64,000 nucleotides of DNA, taken from positions 310,001-374,000 of the forward strand of contig JAGGNK010006659.1 of assembly GCA_017590115.1 (NCBI GenBank), in the 5' to 3' direction. The notes beneath the pieces are model-generated. The model was not told the origin of the DNA and ran no database searches. It saw nothing but the letters and a program-made list of their open reading frames with translations. Every line of letters begins with the position of its first letter. The first letter of the stretch is position 1. A program made the position numbers and the translations under genes. This document shows positions 38,101-48,391 of this stretch, piece after piece. The DNA comes from Montifringilla adamsi. Lineage: Eukaryota > Chordata > Aves > Passeriformes > Passeridae.

Positions 38101-40481
38101 AACATAATGCTATGACTTCCTGATAAAAATTTCAGGATTTGTTTTCAATATATTATAGGGGTTCAGAATGTACTGGTAAAACTTTCAGAGTCCACTAATT
38201 TGTTCAGTGACCTTGTAAAAAACACTTTGAAATTTTGATTTCTTTTTTCAGAATGCATTCACAGAATGTTCTCTACCAGTATTTGACAAGATTATAAGTG
38301 TAAGAGGTCTTGCTTTCTGTAAACTTGTGCATCACCAATATAATTAACCTTAGGAATTTAAGTAGTGCTTTAATTGATCTATAAGGAATGAAAAGATAAG
38401 AAAACATGAAACAGTTACATTACAAGAGAAGCAAATATTTTATTAGAAAAAAATATATTTGCAGCTTACATCTACAAAATAAGAATAGAAATTAAATAAA
38501 GTAGATAAAAATCTACTTTATTGGCCATTTTAATTTCATTTTGGCTCAATTATCAAAAATCTGTCCATTCTCTTGTAGTACATATCTAATGCAACCACCA
38601 ATCTGGATTTTACCTTTTACATTATATGATTACACAAGCTTTTATAATTGGTTCTAGATGCTGAATTGTACATTTTAGAGGATTTCTAATTTTGAGATCA
38701 TGTGTAAAATCATGTACATCAATCTAAAAATCATAAAAAGGTCTCTTCTCTTGTTTCATATATTTTTGAGAATCAGTTTAAATATAGGTGAAATCTGGAG
38801 CTGACCGTATGGAAAAACAGGGAAGAAGCTTACACTATAATTTACATCCTCAATAGATGATGTTCAATTTGATTATCAGTTCATATTTTCAGGAAGATAA
38901 GACCTTTCAAGCCTTGTTTTTTCCTCTTATTCTTGTACTCTAACACTGGTCATTGGGCTGCATGCAACCTGATCATAAGGTCCAGGGCCTATATCCCCTC
39001 CCTATCACAACAACAAATGTAGCTGCAGGCTTAAAACATGACCTCTATTACATTTTTAATAGTTATGTCTCCCACTAGTAATATCACTTTGGTAATTGGC
39101 TGTGGCCACTGGTCACATTTCTGTGGTAGATTCCTGACATTCCCAATGCAATAATTGCCAGGTGCTGCGGTGCTGGAAAGGAAAGAGATCTTTGATTTTA
39201 ACACAGTGACTGTAAGACATTTCAGTGATCTGGCAGACTTATTTTCTTTTGACACTGCTGAAAACACTGTGGGTTAGCCTGAAAATATCTCCAAAATATA
39301 CAGATTGAAGACCAGGTAAACAAAACTTAATATTCTCCTAAAGAAGATAATTACAATACTCATTTCTATGTGAAAGACTAGCTTTATCATTTGTAACAGC
39401 TGTTATTGGTCTAAATACAGAGCTTACTGTTAGCTTTTTTTTGTGTCTTTAGGTAGATATATGCATATTTTCAAGATTACATTTCTAATTAACTTCAGCT
39501 TATATAAGTTTCCCAGTGTGTTCTCTTGCTTTTCACTTTAATGGCACTTAAAATAAATTGAGCACTTCTGCTGTCAGCTGCTGCTGGAGTACATGAGAGG
39601 ATATATTTGGTTGCCTTTAACCAGCCTTTGCTATTCACTGCCTTCACAGATCAGATTAAAAAAAATGAAATTAAAATTAAAATTAAAATTATATAACTTT
39701 ACTCATCATACAAGTGTTAAGAAGCTTATATCTTTCTGCCCTTAATATATTTTTGAAGTTATAGAGTAAAAGCAAACCCTAAAAATATTGCTTCTTTTTA
39801 TCTAAAAGAATAAAAATTAGAAAGGTAACCTTATTTATTTTTATTATAAGTCTATTTAGAGTGCTAAATCAGACATTGGCACCTTAAAAATACACTTAGC
39901 AAAGCTTTTATATGTGTGAAATCATTGCTGTTTCAGGATTCATGTAGATATTTCTTCTCTAACCTCCAATATACATGAACAAATAAAACTTGTAATAAAA
40001 TTTACTTCAGATGCAGTATCTTTATCAAAGGAATTCAGTATCAATGAGACCACATCCTTAAAAGTGTACACTTTGAAGTGTATTTTGATATTTATTTCCT
40101 CAGCAAACAAGATTTTAACTGGGTTTCCTTGTGTTAAAATTTAAATCCAGTGCTTTAAATACTGTTTTATTCACTAATCTAGCTTTCTTCTTCGTAAGAG
40201 ACTGAAAGTTGTCTGTACTTGTGATGACAGGGATACCCTGGGGAAAGCGGTTTTTGTGTAGATAACTTAACAGCAGCAGAGTGAAATGCCTGTCCTGCTT
40301 TAACCTTGGGACAAATTTGTGCAAGAAGAGAGTGAGTGGTACAAGGGGCTGAATGGTCTGGTACTCATAATGAATTTTAGAAAGGTCAATACATCCCATA
40401 AAATGCTAATGCAGAACATGAGGAAAAGTAAGCCAGGAAATTAAAACATTTCAATTCTACATGATATGAACTAAAAGTTAT
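35191..40481. other. AT-rich single-copy DNA
   Basis: This 5.3-kb stretch shows no gene, LTR or CR1 that I can identify. Frames of 60-78 codons occur at about the rate expected by chance. Confidence 0.5.
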
Positions 40482-40549
40482 ACAATGGTTTGGGCTGGAA
40501 GTGACCTTTAAAATCATCAGATCCAAATCCCTGCTATGGGCAGAGATAG
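40482..40549 (-). mobile_element. Short CR1 3'-end remnant, minus strand
   Basis: The segment reads ACAATGGTTTGGGCTGGAAG, then TGACCTTTAAAATCATCAGATCC and CCCTGCTATGGGCAGAGATA. This is the reversed CR1 3' UTR. Only about 70 bases remain. Confidence 0.85.
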
Positions 40550-42116
40550 AAGTTCATAGATGGAAGTTTTATTTTCACCACAAAGCCAGAGCATGACTGA
40601 AGTCATGTTGGGTATATCTAACAGTAGAAAACACTGAAATGAACTTATATTTCCCTTGCTCTTTCCTCTTCTCTCTAAGATCAAAAGTGTATTAGAAGTA
40701 ACAAGATAATTCTATGTTTATTCTTGATGCTTCTTTATGCTTTGCTATGACTTTTTTTTGCAAACTACTCTGGAAAGTTTTTCATTTTAATATACGACAA
40801 TGTTTTAGAAGGTTGCACTGCACTGTACTGAATAGCAATGTTGTTGTAAAGTGTCTGATGTTGTCATTATTTATTTCCCTTGTGGACTTTTTCCACATTA
40901 ATGAATCTTTAAAAGGATGGGCATTTTTCAGGCATATTTTTGGACAGGTAATTCTGTTCTTGCTTAAGGAAGGAAATCTGTGAAGACAACCCTAACATTT
41001 CTTTTCAGCTGTATGATTTGAACTTCATTATTATGACCTAAGTTCCTTTTTTGGGGTGAACTCAGAAGTAACTGGGCTGGATAAAGTGGATACACCTTGG
41101 TTGCTCTAATTAGAATGCATGGCAGATAAAAAATGAAACTTTTGCACATTGTTTATTCTCCTTGGGGAAAAAAAAAAGAAACATCTGAACTCTTAAGACA
41201 TGACAATACATAGCTGATGTTTGCTTTTTTCTTCACATATTCCTGTGATGAAAAAAAAAATCCTTCCAGATCCTGAAGAACATATCATAAAACACTAAAA
41301 TCTCGTGATGCCATTTTTAGAATTAAATAGCAACTACTTTTCTGTGAGGATGTGTTAGTAAGCAGATATTAATTGAGGCTGAACTGTACTTCAAGCTAGC
41401 AAAGGGAGCCACACGTAGCTATCATGGCTAAAAATAGGTAATTACTGCTCATTGTAGGAAGAAAAAGTCAGCAAGATGCCATGATGACAACCCCTTGTGT
41501 CTGATGGCTGCAAATGACAGTTTTGCATCTGTTAGTCTCCTAATGTTGCTAAGGGTTGGGTAGACTTTTGATCTTCAGAGGTTATACTGCCTGAGCTTTA
41601 CTGTTTCAAGCTAAATATTTCTCTAAGTTAAATTCTATATAAATTATTTTTTTTAATGAATTCCAAGTAATTTTTTTAGAACTGATTCATGTTATTTGCT
41701 TCTAGTATTCTGTAGGAAAAAAAATCCCTGGAGAATATATAATCTCAGAGGATTCTTGTCAGACGCTTACATATCATAATTCACCAGGATGAAACAATGG
41801 TCTGTGTTTTGTACTGAATAAGGGATCTGGGATGCCAGAGACAGCAGGAAGCACTCAGAGACACAGTAAAAAGGGGTGCAATTAATCATCTGGAAAAACC
41901 TCTGTGCTGAATGCTTTTCAATACTGTATATCAATTGTCATATACAGACAAAAGTTAGATGTATTTTGAGGAAAAAATATCAATCATACCAGCTGAACAG
42001 AGCAGATTAATTGTCTATTATAATTTTTGAGTGATAACATATGGTGTAGAAAAAGAAATTATATGTTATATGTCCATTTTTAGGCTTGACATTAGCAAGG
42101 TCACAGAACAGTAATA

Positions 42117-42119
<3 letters not shown>
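40550..42119. other. AT-rich single-copy DNA
   Basis: No gene is seen. The 89-codon plus frame at 40714-40983 has no recognisable domain. Confidence 0.5.

Positions 42120-42174
<55 letters not shown>
42120..42174 (+). repeat. Poly(T) run of 55 bases
   Basis: This is an unbroken T run on the plus strand and the longest homopolymer in the window. It may be a simple mononucleotide expansion or the A-tail of a minus-strand retrocopy (see the next entry). Homopolymers this long are also prone to sequencing length error. Confidence 0.95.
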
Positions 42175-42175
<1 letters not shown>

Positions 42176-42640
42176 GTAGATTTATTTTCTTTTGCAGCTC
42201 TGACAGATTGACCATAACGTAAGCAGCCAAGAAAGTATCACAAATATGAAAAATAGCACACAGACTAAACTTTTAAAAGCATTTGATTTCCCTTAGAAAA
42301 AACAGGAAATAGTTCTTGTTTCTAATCCTCAGCAAATACACTTGGGAAGAAACTTTTTCTATTTCCACTTTAAGCTGATGATCAGAGTACCCTGGGAAAA
42401 TGCTTAGGTTAGCCATGTGTAGCATGGGGAGAGAGGTGTACTTTAGAATATGATTCACATCCCCTAGGGTGCAAAGTAGGAAACGTTTAAAAAGGATAGA
42501 TCCATTGGAAATTTGGTTATTTTCAAGATCTAGCAATTGAATACCAGCCCTGAGAAAATGAAAATGTATTTTGCATCTGGGTTCAGGAAAGGAAAGACAA
42601 TACACAACGTAGTCCACAAATTTTGATAGCTGTGGCATAT
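42175..42640 (-). pseudogene. Possible processed retrocopy, minus strand (unidentified)
   Basis: Read on the minus strand, the 55-base A run is preceded by an AATAAA signal (complement of 42180-42185). Only six bases (TCTACC-like) stand between the two. That is the layout of a polyadenylated transcript copied back into the genome. The adjoining minus-strand sequence contains an open frame of 121 codons at 42273-42638, whose translation I do not recognise. I found no matching target duplication and cannot name a parent gene. Equally possible is a T-rich expansion next to a chance TTTATT. The interval end is arbitrary. Confidence 0.25.
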
Positions 42641-45041
42641 TTAGCCCACAGCCAGGTCCATGTTCATGGCATTATGGAGCTAATACTTCATGTGAGCTAA
42701 GGATAAAGCCATGGTTTCTGGTGGTACAAACACTTTGAATGTTATGAATATGTGATGATCCTCCTACCAAACGACAGGAACAACAGAATGAGAAGGAGAA
42801 TTATTTGAGGCAAGGCCACAGCTGGAATGGTGGTAGAAACATGAGTCTGGGCAACACAGTGAAGAACCATGGAAAGAGTGGACAGATGCTGTACTGAGGT
42901 ATGAAGCACTGCACCTGAAGCTCTCTGTGATTCCAATTTCTTATCAAATATTGGCAGAGTTACTTTTGATTGCTTTAGGATCTTTCTTGGTATTGATGTT
43001 GTCAGGTTTGCTCAAGACCAGGACCATGCACAGGCAGTCAAAACTCTCCTATACTAAAAGGCTCAGGCGACAGTCCAAACTGTAGGATAAGTGAACAGGT
43101 GATTAAAAAATGTATCAGGAGGCAAAAAACCAGGAACTGAAGGGGTCTTTCCACTAATATTACCAGGGTATTGTAAATAGTGTTCTCTCTAATTCTTTTC
43201 CTTAAATAAACATTAACCAAATATGTTTATTATCTAGTTCAAATTCCTGTTCTGGGAGATTCTAAACAAAGAAATTTCTTATAAGAAATCATTGTTTCCA
43301 GCAACAGAAAGATTACTTTATGTCAACAGATGATACATTTTCATCCGCTGCAGACTCTGGCTAGACTGATAATTTTTCAACAGAACTAATCATCACACAG
43401 ATTTGAGAACAAAGTGCTACTTTCATGTCCAGGAGATCTTTACAAGAGGCAGTAGTCTATTCACATCTGATATGAAATAAATGCCTTTTATGGACCAAAT
43501 ACAATCTGTATGTGGTGTTATTTTAGAAGTTTGTCTGACAACTTCAAACATTCCATGTGAACAAAACAAACCAAATCACAAGCATAGCAAACAAACAAAC
43601 AAACAAACACACAAAAAAAAAAAAAAAAAGAAAAAAAAAATCCCTTGCTTCCCACCTGCTGAAACATCCCAGCTGCCCATCTCTGTTTTAAAGATTGTAA
43701 TTGGGATAGTTGACATAATTTATTCTGTAACTCATCTACTTACAGCTGGCATCAAAGTCTCTTATTTCACAAAATAGCCAGGACTTTGAACATGTATGCC
43801 TATATGCTCCACCTCTGTAGGCATAGCAATTCAGAATGTAAGTACAGAGTAAGACTGTAAGAGAAAATTGCCAACAAAAATATTGAAAAGCTGTAGAGGT
43901 TGGTTTGAATATCACTGTGACTTCAACTGTTGCCAAATGTGTAGTTGTGTATAGATATTATAGTACATATGTACCTATAACACAAAACATATGGGCATTA
44001 CTTAAAATCTGTAATTGGTGTCCATTAAAACATTACCCAAAAAATTTAATGGGCTTACTATATTTAATATATATTCAATATCTGAATGAGACTTCAAATA
44101 AAGGGAGCATTTTTCAAATTTTATTTTCTTCATGAAAAGTTGTGAACTTTTTTAATATCTGGAAATGGGACTGTCTATTATGCTATAAAATTCATGAGTG
44201 TTTTAATTTCAAGGCCCATTACATAAAGCAAGAGAATGCAACTAGCCTTATAGTGTCTCTAGCTGTAGGCTGCAGATTTTTCTTTTAACCTATAAATCTC
44301 CAAAGATCACACCAAAATAGTTTACAAACTATTTTAAACAGAACACTTGAAACATTGCTAAGCATCAAAGTGGTGAAATGGATTTCTGCTATCCAGATGT
44401 CCGCTAATATCAATTTAATATTTTTACACTTATACAATGTTTACATTAAATTCTTCTTTAATCTGAACTTCATTGCTTGGAAAACCTTTACAAGGTGTTT
44501 ATTATTTTTTTTTTTAACTTCTCATTGGCCTTTATGTAATTAACTTTCCACATTTTTCCTTTTCCTTTTAATTTAAACAGAAACAGCTTCTCAGAAAATC
44601 TCTTGCAAGACAGTAGAAATCCATAATATTACCATAGTATCATAGCTAGGCAAAGATTAAAAGCTACTGTCTTATTTATTCTTTTTTCTGTATATTTTTT
44701 TCAGTATTCAACTGGATGTTATATAGGTAATATGCATTAAAACAGGTCTTTAAAAAAAGCAGAATGAACATGTAATTGTTAGTGTTGTCAAAGATCCTAA
44801 GTAAATGCATGGCAAATATATTTATGGTTTCACACATCTGACTTTGAAATGCAGAGAGAAATAAATTACTTTGCTATATCCATATAAACATTTTTACTTC
44901 AGTATCTAAGCTTATGGCTCTTGATCATTGGCAAACAATTATTTGATCTTTGTATTCTGCTTAAGTGGGACACAGACTGACTACAGAAGTATAAGAAGTT
45001 ACTCGTAATTTTATCACAATTCTCTTTTACAAGAAAAGACA
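42641..45041. other. AT-rich single-copy DNA
   Basis: I see no gene. The only clear simple repeat is the AAAC/A tract listed separately. Frames of 60-98 codons have no recognisable domains. Confidence 0.5.
43588..43640 (+). repeat. (AAAC)n followed by A-rich tract
   Basis: About five AAAC units pass into an A run broken by a single G. Confidence 0.9.
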
Positions 45042-45047
45042 GAAAAG

Positions 45048-45330
45048 TGTAGAACCTTCCCGTTCTGAGTAGGCTGTAATCTGATTTTAAGACTCCTCCC
45101 ATAGGACACCTGATAAAACCCCATGGCCCCAGGTCTGCTACCTCTCTGCTCTGTGGTTCTTTGGGCTTTGCTTGGGCTCCTGGGCCACTGCCTCCTGCTC
45201 CCCGGCATTGGGTGGGCGGGAATAAAATGGACTCTCGTGCTAAACAACAAAGAGACTTGTCTCGTCTTTCCCTGCCTTCGGGTTGTGGTGTCCCTGGACA
45301 CAATCGTCACTGTAGCCACACGCTGCTACA
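45048..45330 (+). repeat. 5' LTR of the provirus
   Basis: 283 bases, TG...CA. It carries a GATAAAA word where the 3' LTR has TATAAA, so the TATA box is altered here. AATAAA is at 45221-45226. Confidence 0.88.
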
Positions 45331-46621
45331 AGTGGCGGAGAATGTGGGCAACCAGTGAGGACAAGCCGACCTGCACTCCTGTGGTCACCCCGCAGACTGA
45401 TACACCCCGCGGGACCCCCATCTTCCATGGAGGTAAAATGCTTACCGGGAGGGAAACATCCAGTAAGGGGAGCATCTTACTGGATCCAAGAGATGAAACT
45501 GACATCAGAGCACAAGTCCTTTCATTCTCCATGGGATGGAAGTTTTAAGAGCTACAAGCAGATAGTGTGCCTGCAAAAAGGACCATGCTCGGGACTCTTA
45601 CCAACTCTACTGACACATCTGGTAAAGCCCAAGTGGCTATTTATGAACTGTTATGGACGATTTGCATGCAGAGAGTCGGTGCTCTAAATCAGTGGTCCTC
45701 CCTCCTGTGAACCCCCATGTTTTTCATTTTCTGTGAAGGTGCCTGTATCTTTCCTTACCCTTTATTCCTAAGAGCACAGCAAGGAGTGAAAACTGCCAGG
45801 ATGGCTGAGTTGCTACTGTCTCCTCCATCACTTTTTGCCCATCTGCTGCCCCATCCCCCCTTTCCCTGAAGGAGGACAAGGTCATAAACTGCCCAGAGGT
45901 GACACGGGAGTGCTACCATCCTCTTGCCACCCTGTGTCCTCTTTCACCCCCGTCTCTTTCCATATCCCCTGTTCACTGCCTAGAAAGGCACTGGTCATGC
46001 CATTCCGGGTGTTCCATCTCAAAACGGCATGGTTTTGAGATCCCTCTGAGTCCTTCTTTTCCGGTCCGTGCCTGTCCTTCCCCCTCCCGTACCCTCCCCT
46101 TCCTGCCATGGCTGCAGCTGGCTCCGCCCCAGCCCGTGGGGCTGTGTGAGGCGAGGCGAGGCCTCGCGGCTGCTGAGTCCTGAGAGGGCCGGGCCCCGCT
46201 GTGCCTGCAGGGGACATGACACAGCCTTGGAAGGGGCAGAGCCCTGCCATGTGCTGCAAGCTGCCCCACTGCTGTCTCACCCTTCCTTGCTTCACAGTCA
46301 TCATCATCAGAACCCAGCAGAGAAACACTACAGCACCAGTACTAAAGCCGAGATCAAACACTAAGGACCGTGCCCCTCATGAAAGAGGAGACCAAGAACA
46401 GCATCCCTTTTAGTGGAAAGGAAAATGAACTATTAACCCACTAAGCAAAAAATGTATTAATTCAGTATTATAATTTCTGTTACTTTATACTCTGTAATTA
46501 AGTCTCAAATGCTTTTCTATTACAGTTAATTCAGCTTAATAATGTTCATTTTAGTTTTGTAAACCATTAAGTCATATTCCCGAGAATCCTCTTGTTTTAA
46601 CCAATTTATAAACGGAGGAAT
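45331..46621 (+). other. Provirus internal region
   Basis: The first bases resemble a primer-binding site starting TGGCGGAGAATGTGGG at 45333. The leader and middle show no recognisable retroviral protein. 46000-46210 is CpG- and GC-rich, unlike both the surrounding genome and the AT-rich last 250 bases of the internal region. That suggests a patchwork origin. The longest frame is 159 codons on the minus strand (45882-46361), without known motifs. Confidence 0.7.
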
Positions 46622-46914
46622 TGTAGAGCCTCCCTTTCTGAGGAGGCTGTAATCTGATTTTAAGACTCCTCCCATGGGATATCTAGTATAAACCCCAGAG
46701 GCCCCAGGTCTGCCCCCTCTGCTCTTCAGTGGTTCTCTGGCCTTTGCTCAGGCTCCCAGGCCTCCACCTCCTGCCCCCACCCCCAACCCTGGCACAGGGT
46801 GGGGAATAAAATGGACCCTTGTGCTAAACAACAGAGAGACTTGTCTGTTTCCCCTGCTGTTGGGTTGTGGCCTCCCTGGACATGATCTCGTCAGTGTAGC
46901 CACATACTGCTACA
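46622..46914 (+). repeat. 3' LTR of the provirus
   Basis: 293 bases, TG...CA, with TATAAA at 46687-46692 and AATAAA at 46805-46810. Compared with the 5' copy it has a longer C-rich stretch before the AATAAA. Confidence 0.88.
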
Positions 46915-47239
46915 GAAAAGACCAAAAAAAAAAAAAAAAAAAGAGAAAAAGGAGAAGAAGTAGAGAACTTGCCTCTGATTTTATGTTTTCAAGGTTTTTA
47001 AGCTCTGAAATTAAGACCTAATGGATCTAGAAGTGTTCAGTATAAAAGAATGGTAAATCTTACATATTTTTCTTTCTGTTAATAATGTCAAATCAAATAA
47101 CCTACTGACACATGGTAGTCAGCCTAGCTAATTTTATTATTTTTTCAAGCATCTAGTGCATCAATTTTAATTAATTGACATTCCAACCCAAATAATGGTC
47201 ACAAGACTTTATTGCAAATGTAACCATTTCACCCTGAGT
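46915..47239. other. AT-rich flank with poly(A) run
   Basis: After the right target-duplication copy comes an A run at about 46923-46940, then ordinary AT-rich DNA. Confidence 0.55.
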
Positions 47240-48391
47240 TACTGCACTGGTTGATGAAGGAAGAGCAACCAAAATCATCTGCACAGATTTGTGCAAGACG
47301 TTTCTCACTGTCCCATGACATCCTGGTTTTTAATCTGGGAAGGAATGGTTTTGACAATGGATCACTGAATGGATAAGGAATTGACTGGATAGCTGCACTC
47401 AAAGACCTGCAGTCAACCATGCAATGTCCAAGTAGAGAGCAAATGTCCAAATGATGGGTGGTGTACCTCAGAGGTCAGTACTGGGACAGGTGCTGTTCAG
47501 CATTTGTCAGCAACATGGGATTGAGGGCACCATTAGCAAGTTCACCATTGACACCAAGTTATGTGGTGCACTCAACACACTGGAGGGAAGGAATCCCATC
47601 CAAAAGGGACCTTGAAAGGCTTGAGAGGTATGCATGTGCAAAACCCTTAAAGAACAACGCCAAGTGTAGGTCCTGTACCTAGGACAAGGCATTCCTGTGC
47701 ATAAACACATGCTGGGCAGAGAACAGATTGAGAGCAGCCTTTCAGAGAAAGCTCAAGATATTCATCACTGTGCACTTGCAGCCCAGAAACTACATCCTGG
47801 GCTGCACCAAAATAAGTATGACCAGCAGATTGATTTTCCGCCTCTGCTCTGCTCTGCTCTGCTCTGGTGAGACCTCACCTGGAGTACTGCATCCAGCTCC
47901 TAGACACCCAAGATAAGAAGGATGTGAAGGTGCTGGACTGAGTCGAGTAAGACCATGAAGATGATCAGAAGTCTGAAACACTTCTTTGGTGACAGGCTGA
48001 GAGCACTGTTGAGGTTGTTCCATATTGAGAAGACTCCAAAGAGATCATACCTCATCCTCCTAATACCTAAAGGAGGCACAAAAGAATGCTGGAGGTGGAC
48101 TTTTTAGCTGGGAATGGAGTGCTAGGATAAGAGGTAGTGTCTTTAAAATGAAAGACAATATGTTTCATTTTGCTGTTAAAAAGAAATTCTTTACTGTGAG
48201 GATGATGAGACTCTGAAAGTTCTGTTCAGAGAAGTCATGGATGCTCAATTCTTAGCCCTGGAAGTGTTCAGGCTGGATGGGGCCCTAAAAAACCTGATCT
48301 AGTATGTGGCATACCTCACCATGGCAGAGGTGTTGGAACTAAGAGATCTTTAAGGTTCTTTCCAATGGTCTTAGATTCTAAGATTCTATGA
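47240..48391 (+). mobile_element. CR1 LINE, C-terminal ORF2 plus 3' UTR
   Basis: This is the longest CR1 copy here. It starts within the reverse-transcriptase domain ('ttgtgcaagacgtttctcactgtcccatgacatcc', matching FCKAFDTVPHDIL-type sequence). It continues through the VPQGSVLG-type segment and the FADD region, which is mutated here to FTIDTK. It then covers the LGCI and VRPHLEYCIQ-type C-terminal segments and the 3' UTR, and ends in TTCTAAGATTCTATGAA. Some internal parts are missing, for example around 47750. A CTCTG unit is expanded to five copies at 47842-47866. The copy has frame breaks and no 5' half, so it is dead. The plus-strand 74-codon frame at 47458-47682 is a remnant of ORF2. Confidence 0.95.
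47842..47866 (+). repeat. (CTCTG)5 expansion inside CR1
   Basis: Five exact CTCTG units replace the CR1 segment normally reading close to CTCTACTCCGCTCTCGTGAG. Confidence 0.95.

Larger units (their letters stand above)
45048..46914 (+). mobile_element. Non-autonomous ERV provirus with two LTRs and 6-bp target duplication
   Basis: Two homologous direct repeats bound the element: 45048-45330 and 46622-46914. Each opens TGTAGA and closes GCTACA. GAAAAG stands immediately outside both ends (45042-45047 and 46915-46920), a perfect 6-bp target duplication as left by beta- or alpharetrovirus-like integrases. The 5' LTR is followed two bases later by TGG (45333), where a primer-binding site is expected. 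A purine-rich tract (46611-46620) stands just before the 3' LTR. The internal region is only about 1.3 kb, and no gag, protease, polymerase or envelope domain is recognisable. It would have depended on another element for proteins. The paired LTRs differ at many positions and by small indels, so the insertion is old or the pair is recombinant. The many frames of 60-160 codons inside are not genes. Confidence 0.9.

Noticed and set aside
42273..42638. 121-codon minus-strand frame as a real gene
   Set aside because: I do not recognise the translation and there is no splice or promoter evidence. It is kept only as part of the retrocopy hypothesis.
45882..46361. 159-codon minus-strand frame
   Set aside because: It lies antisense in the GC-rich interior of the provirus, with no recognised motif.
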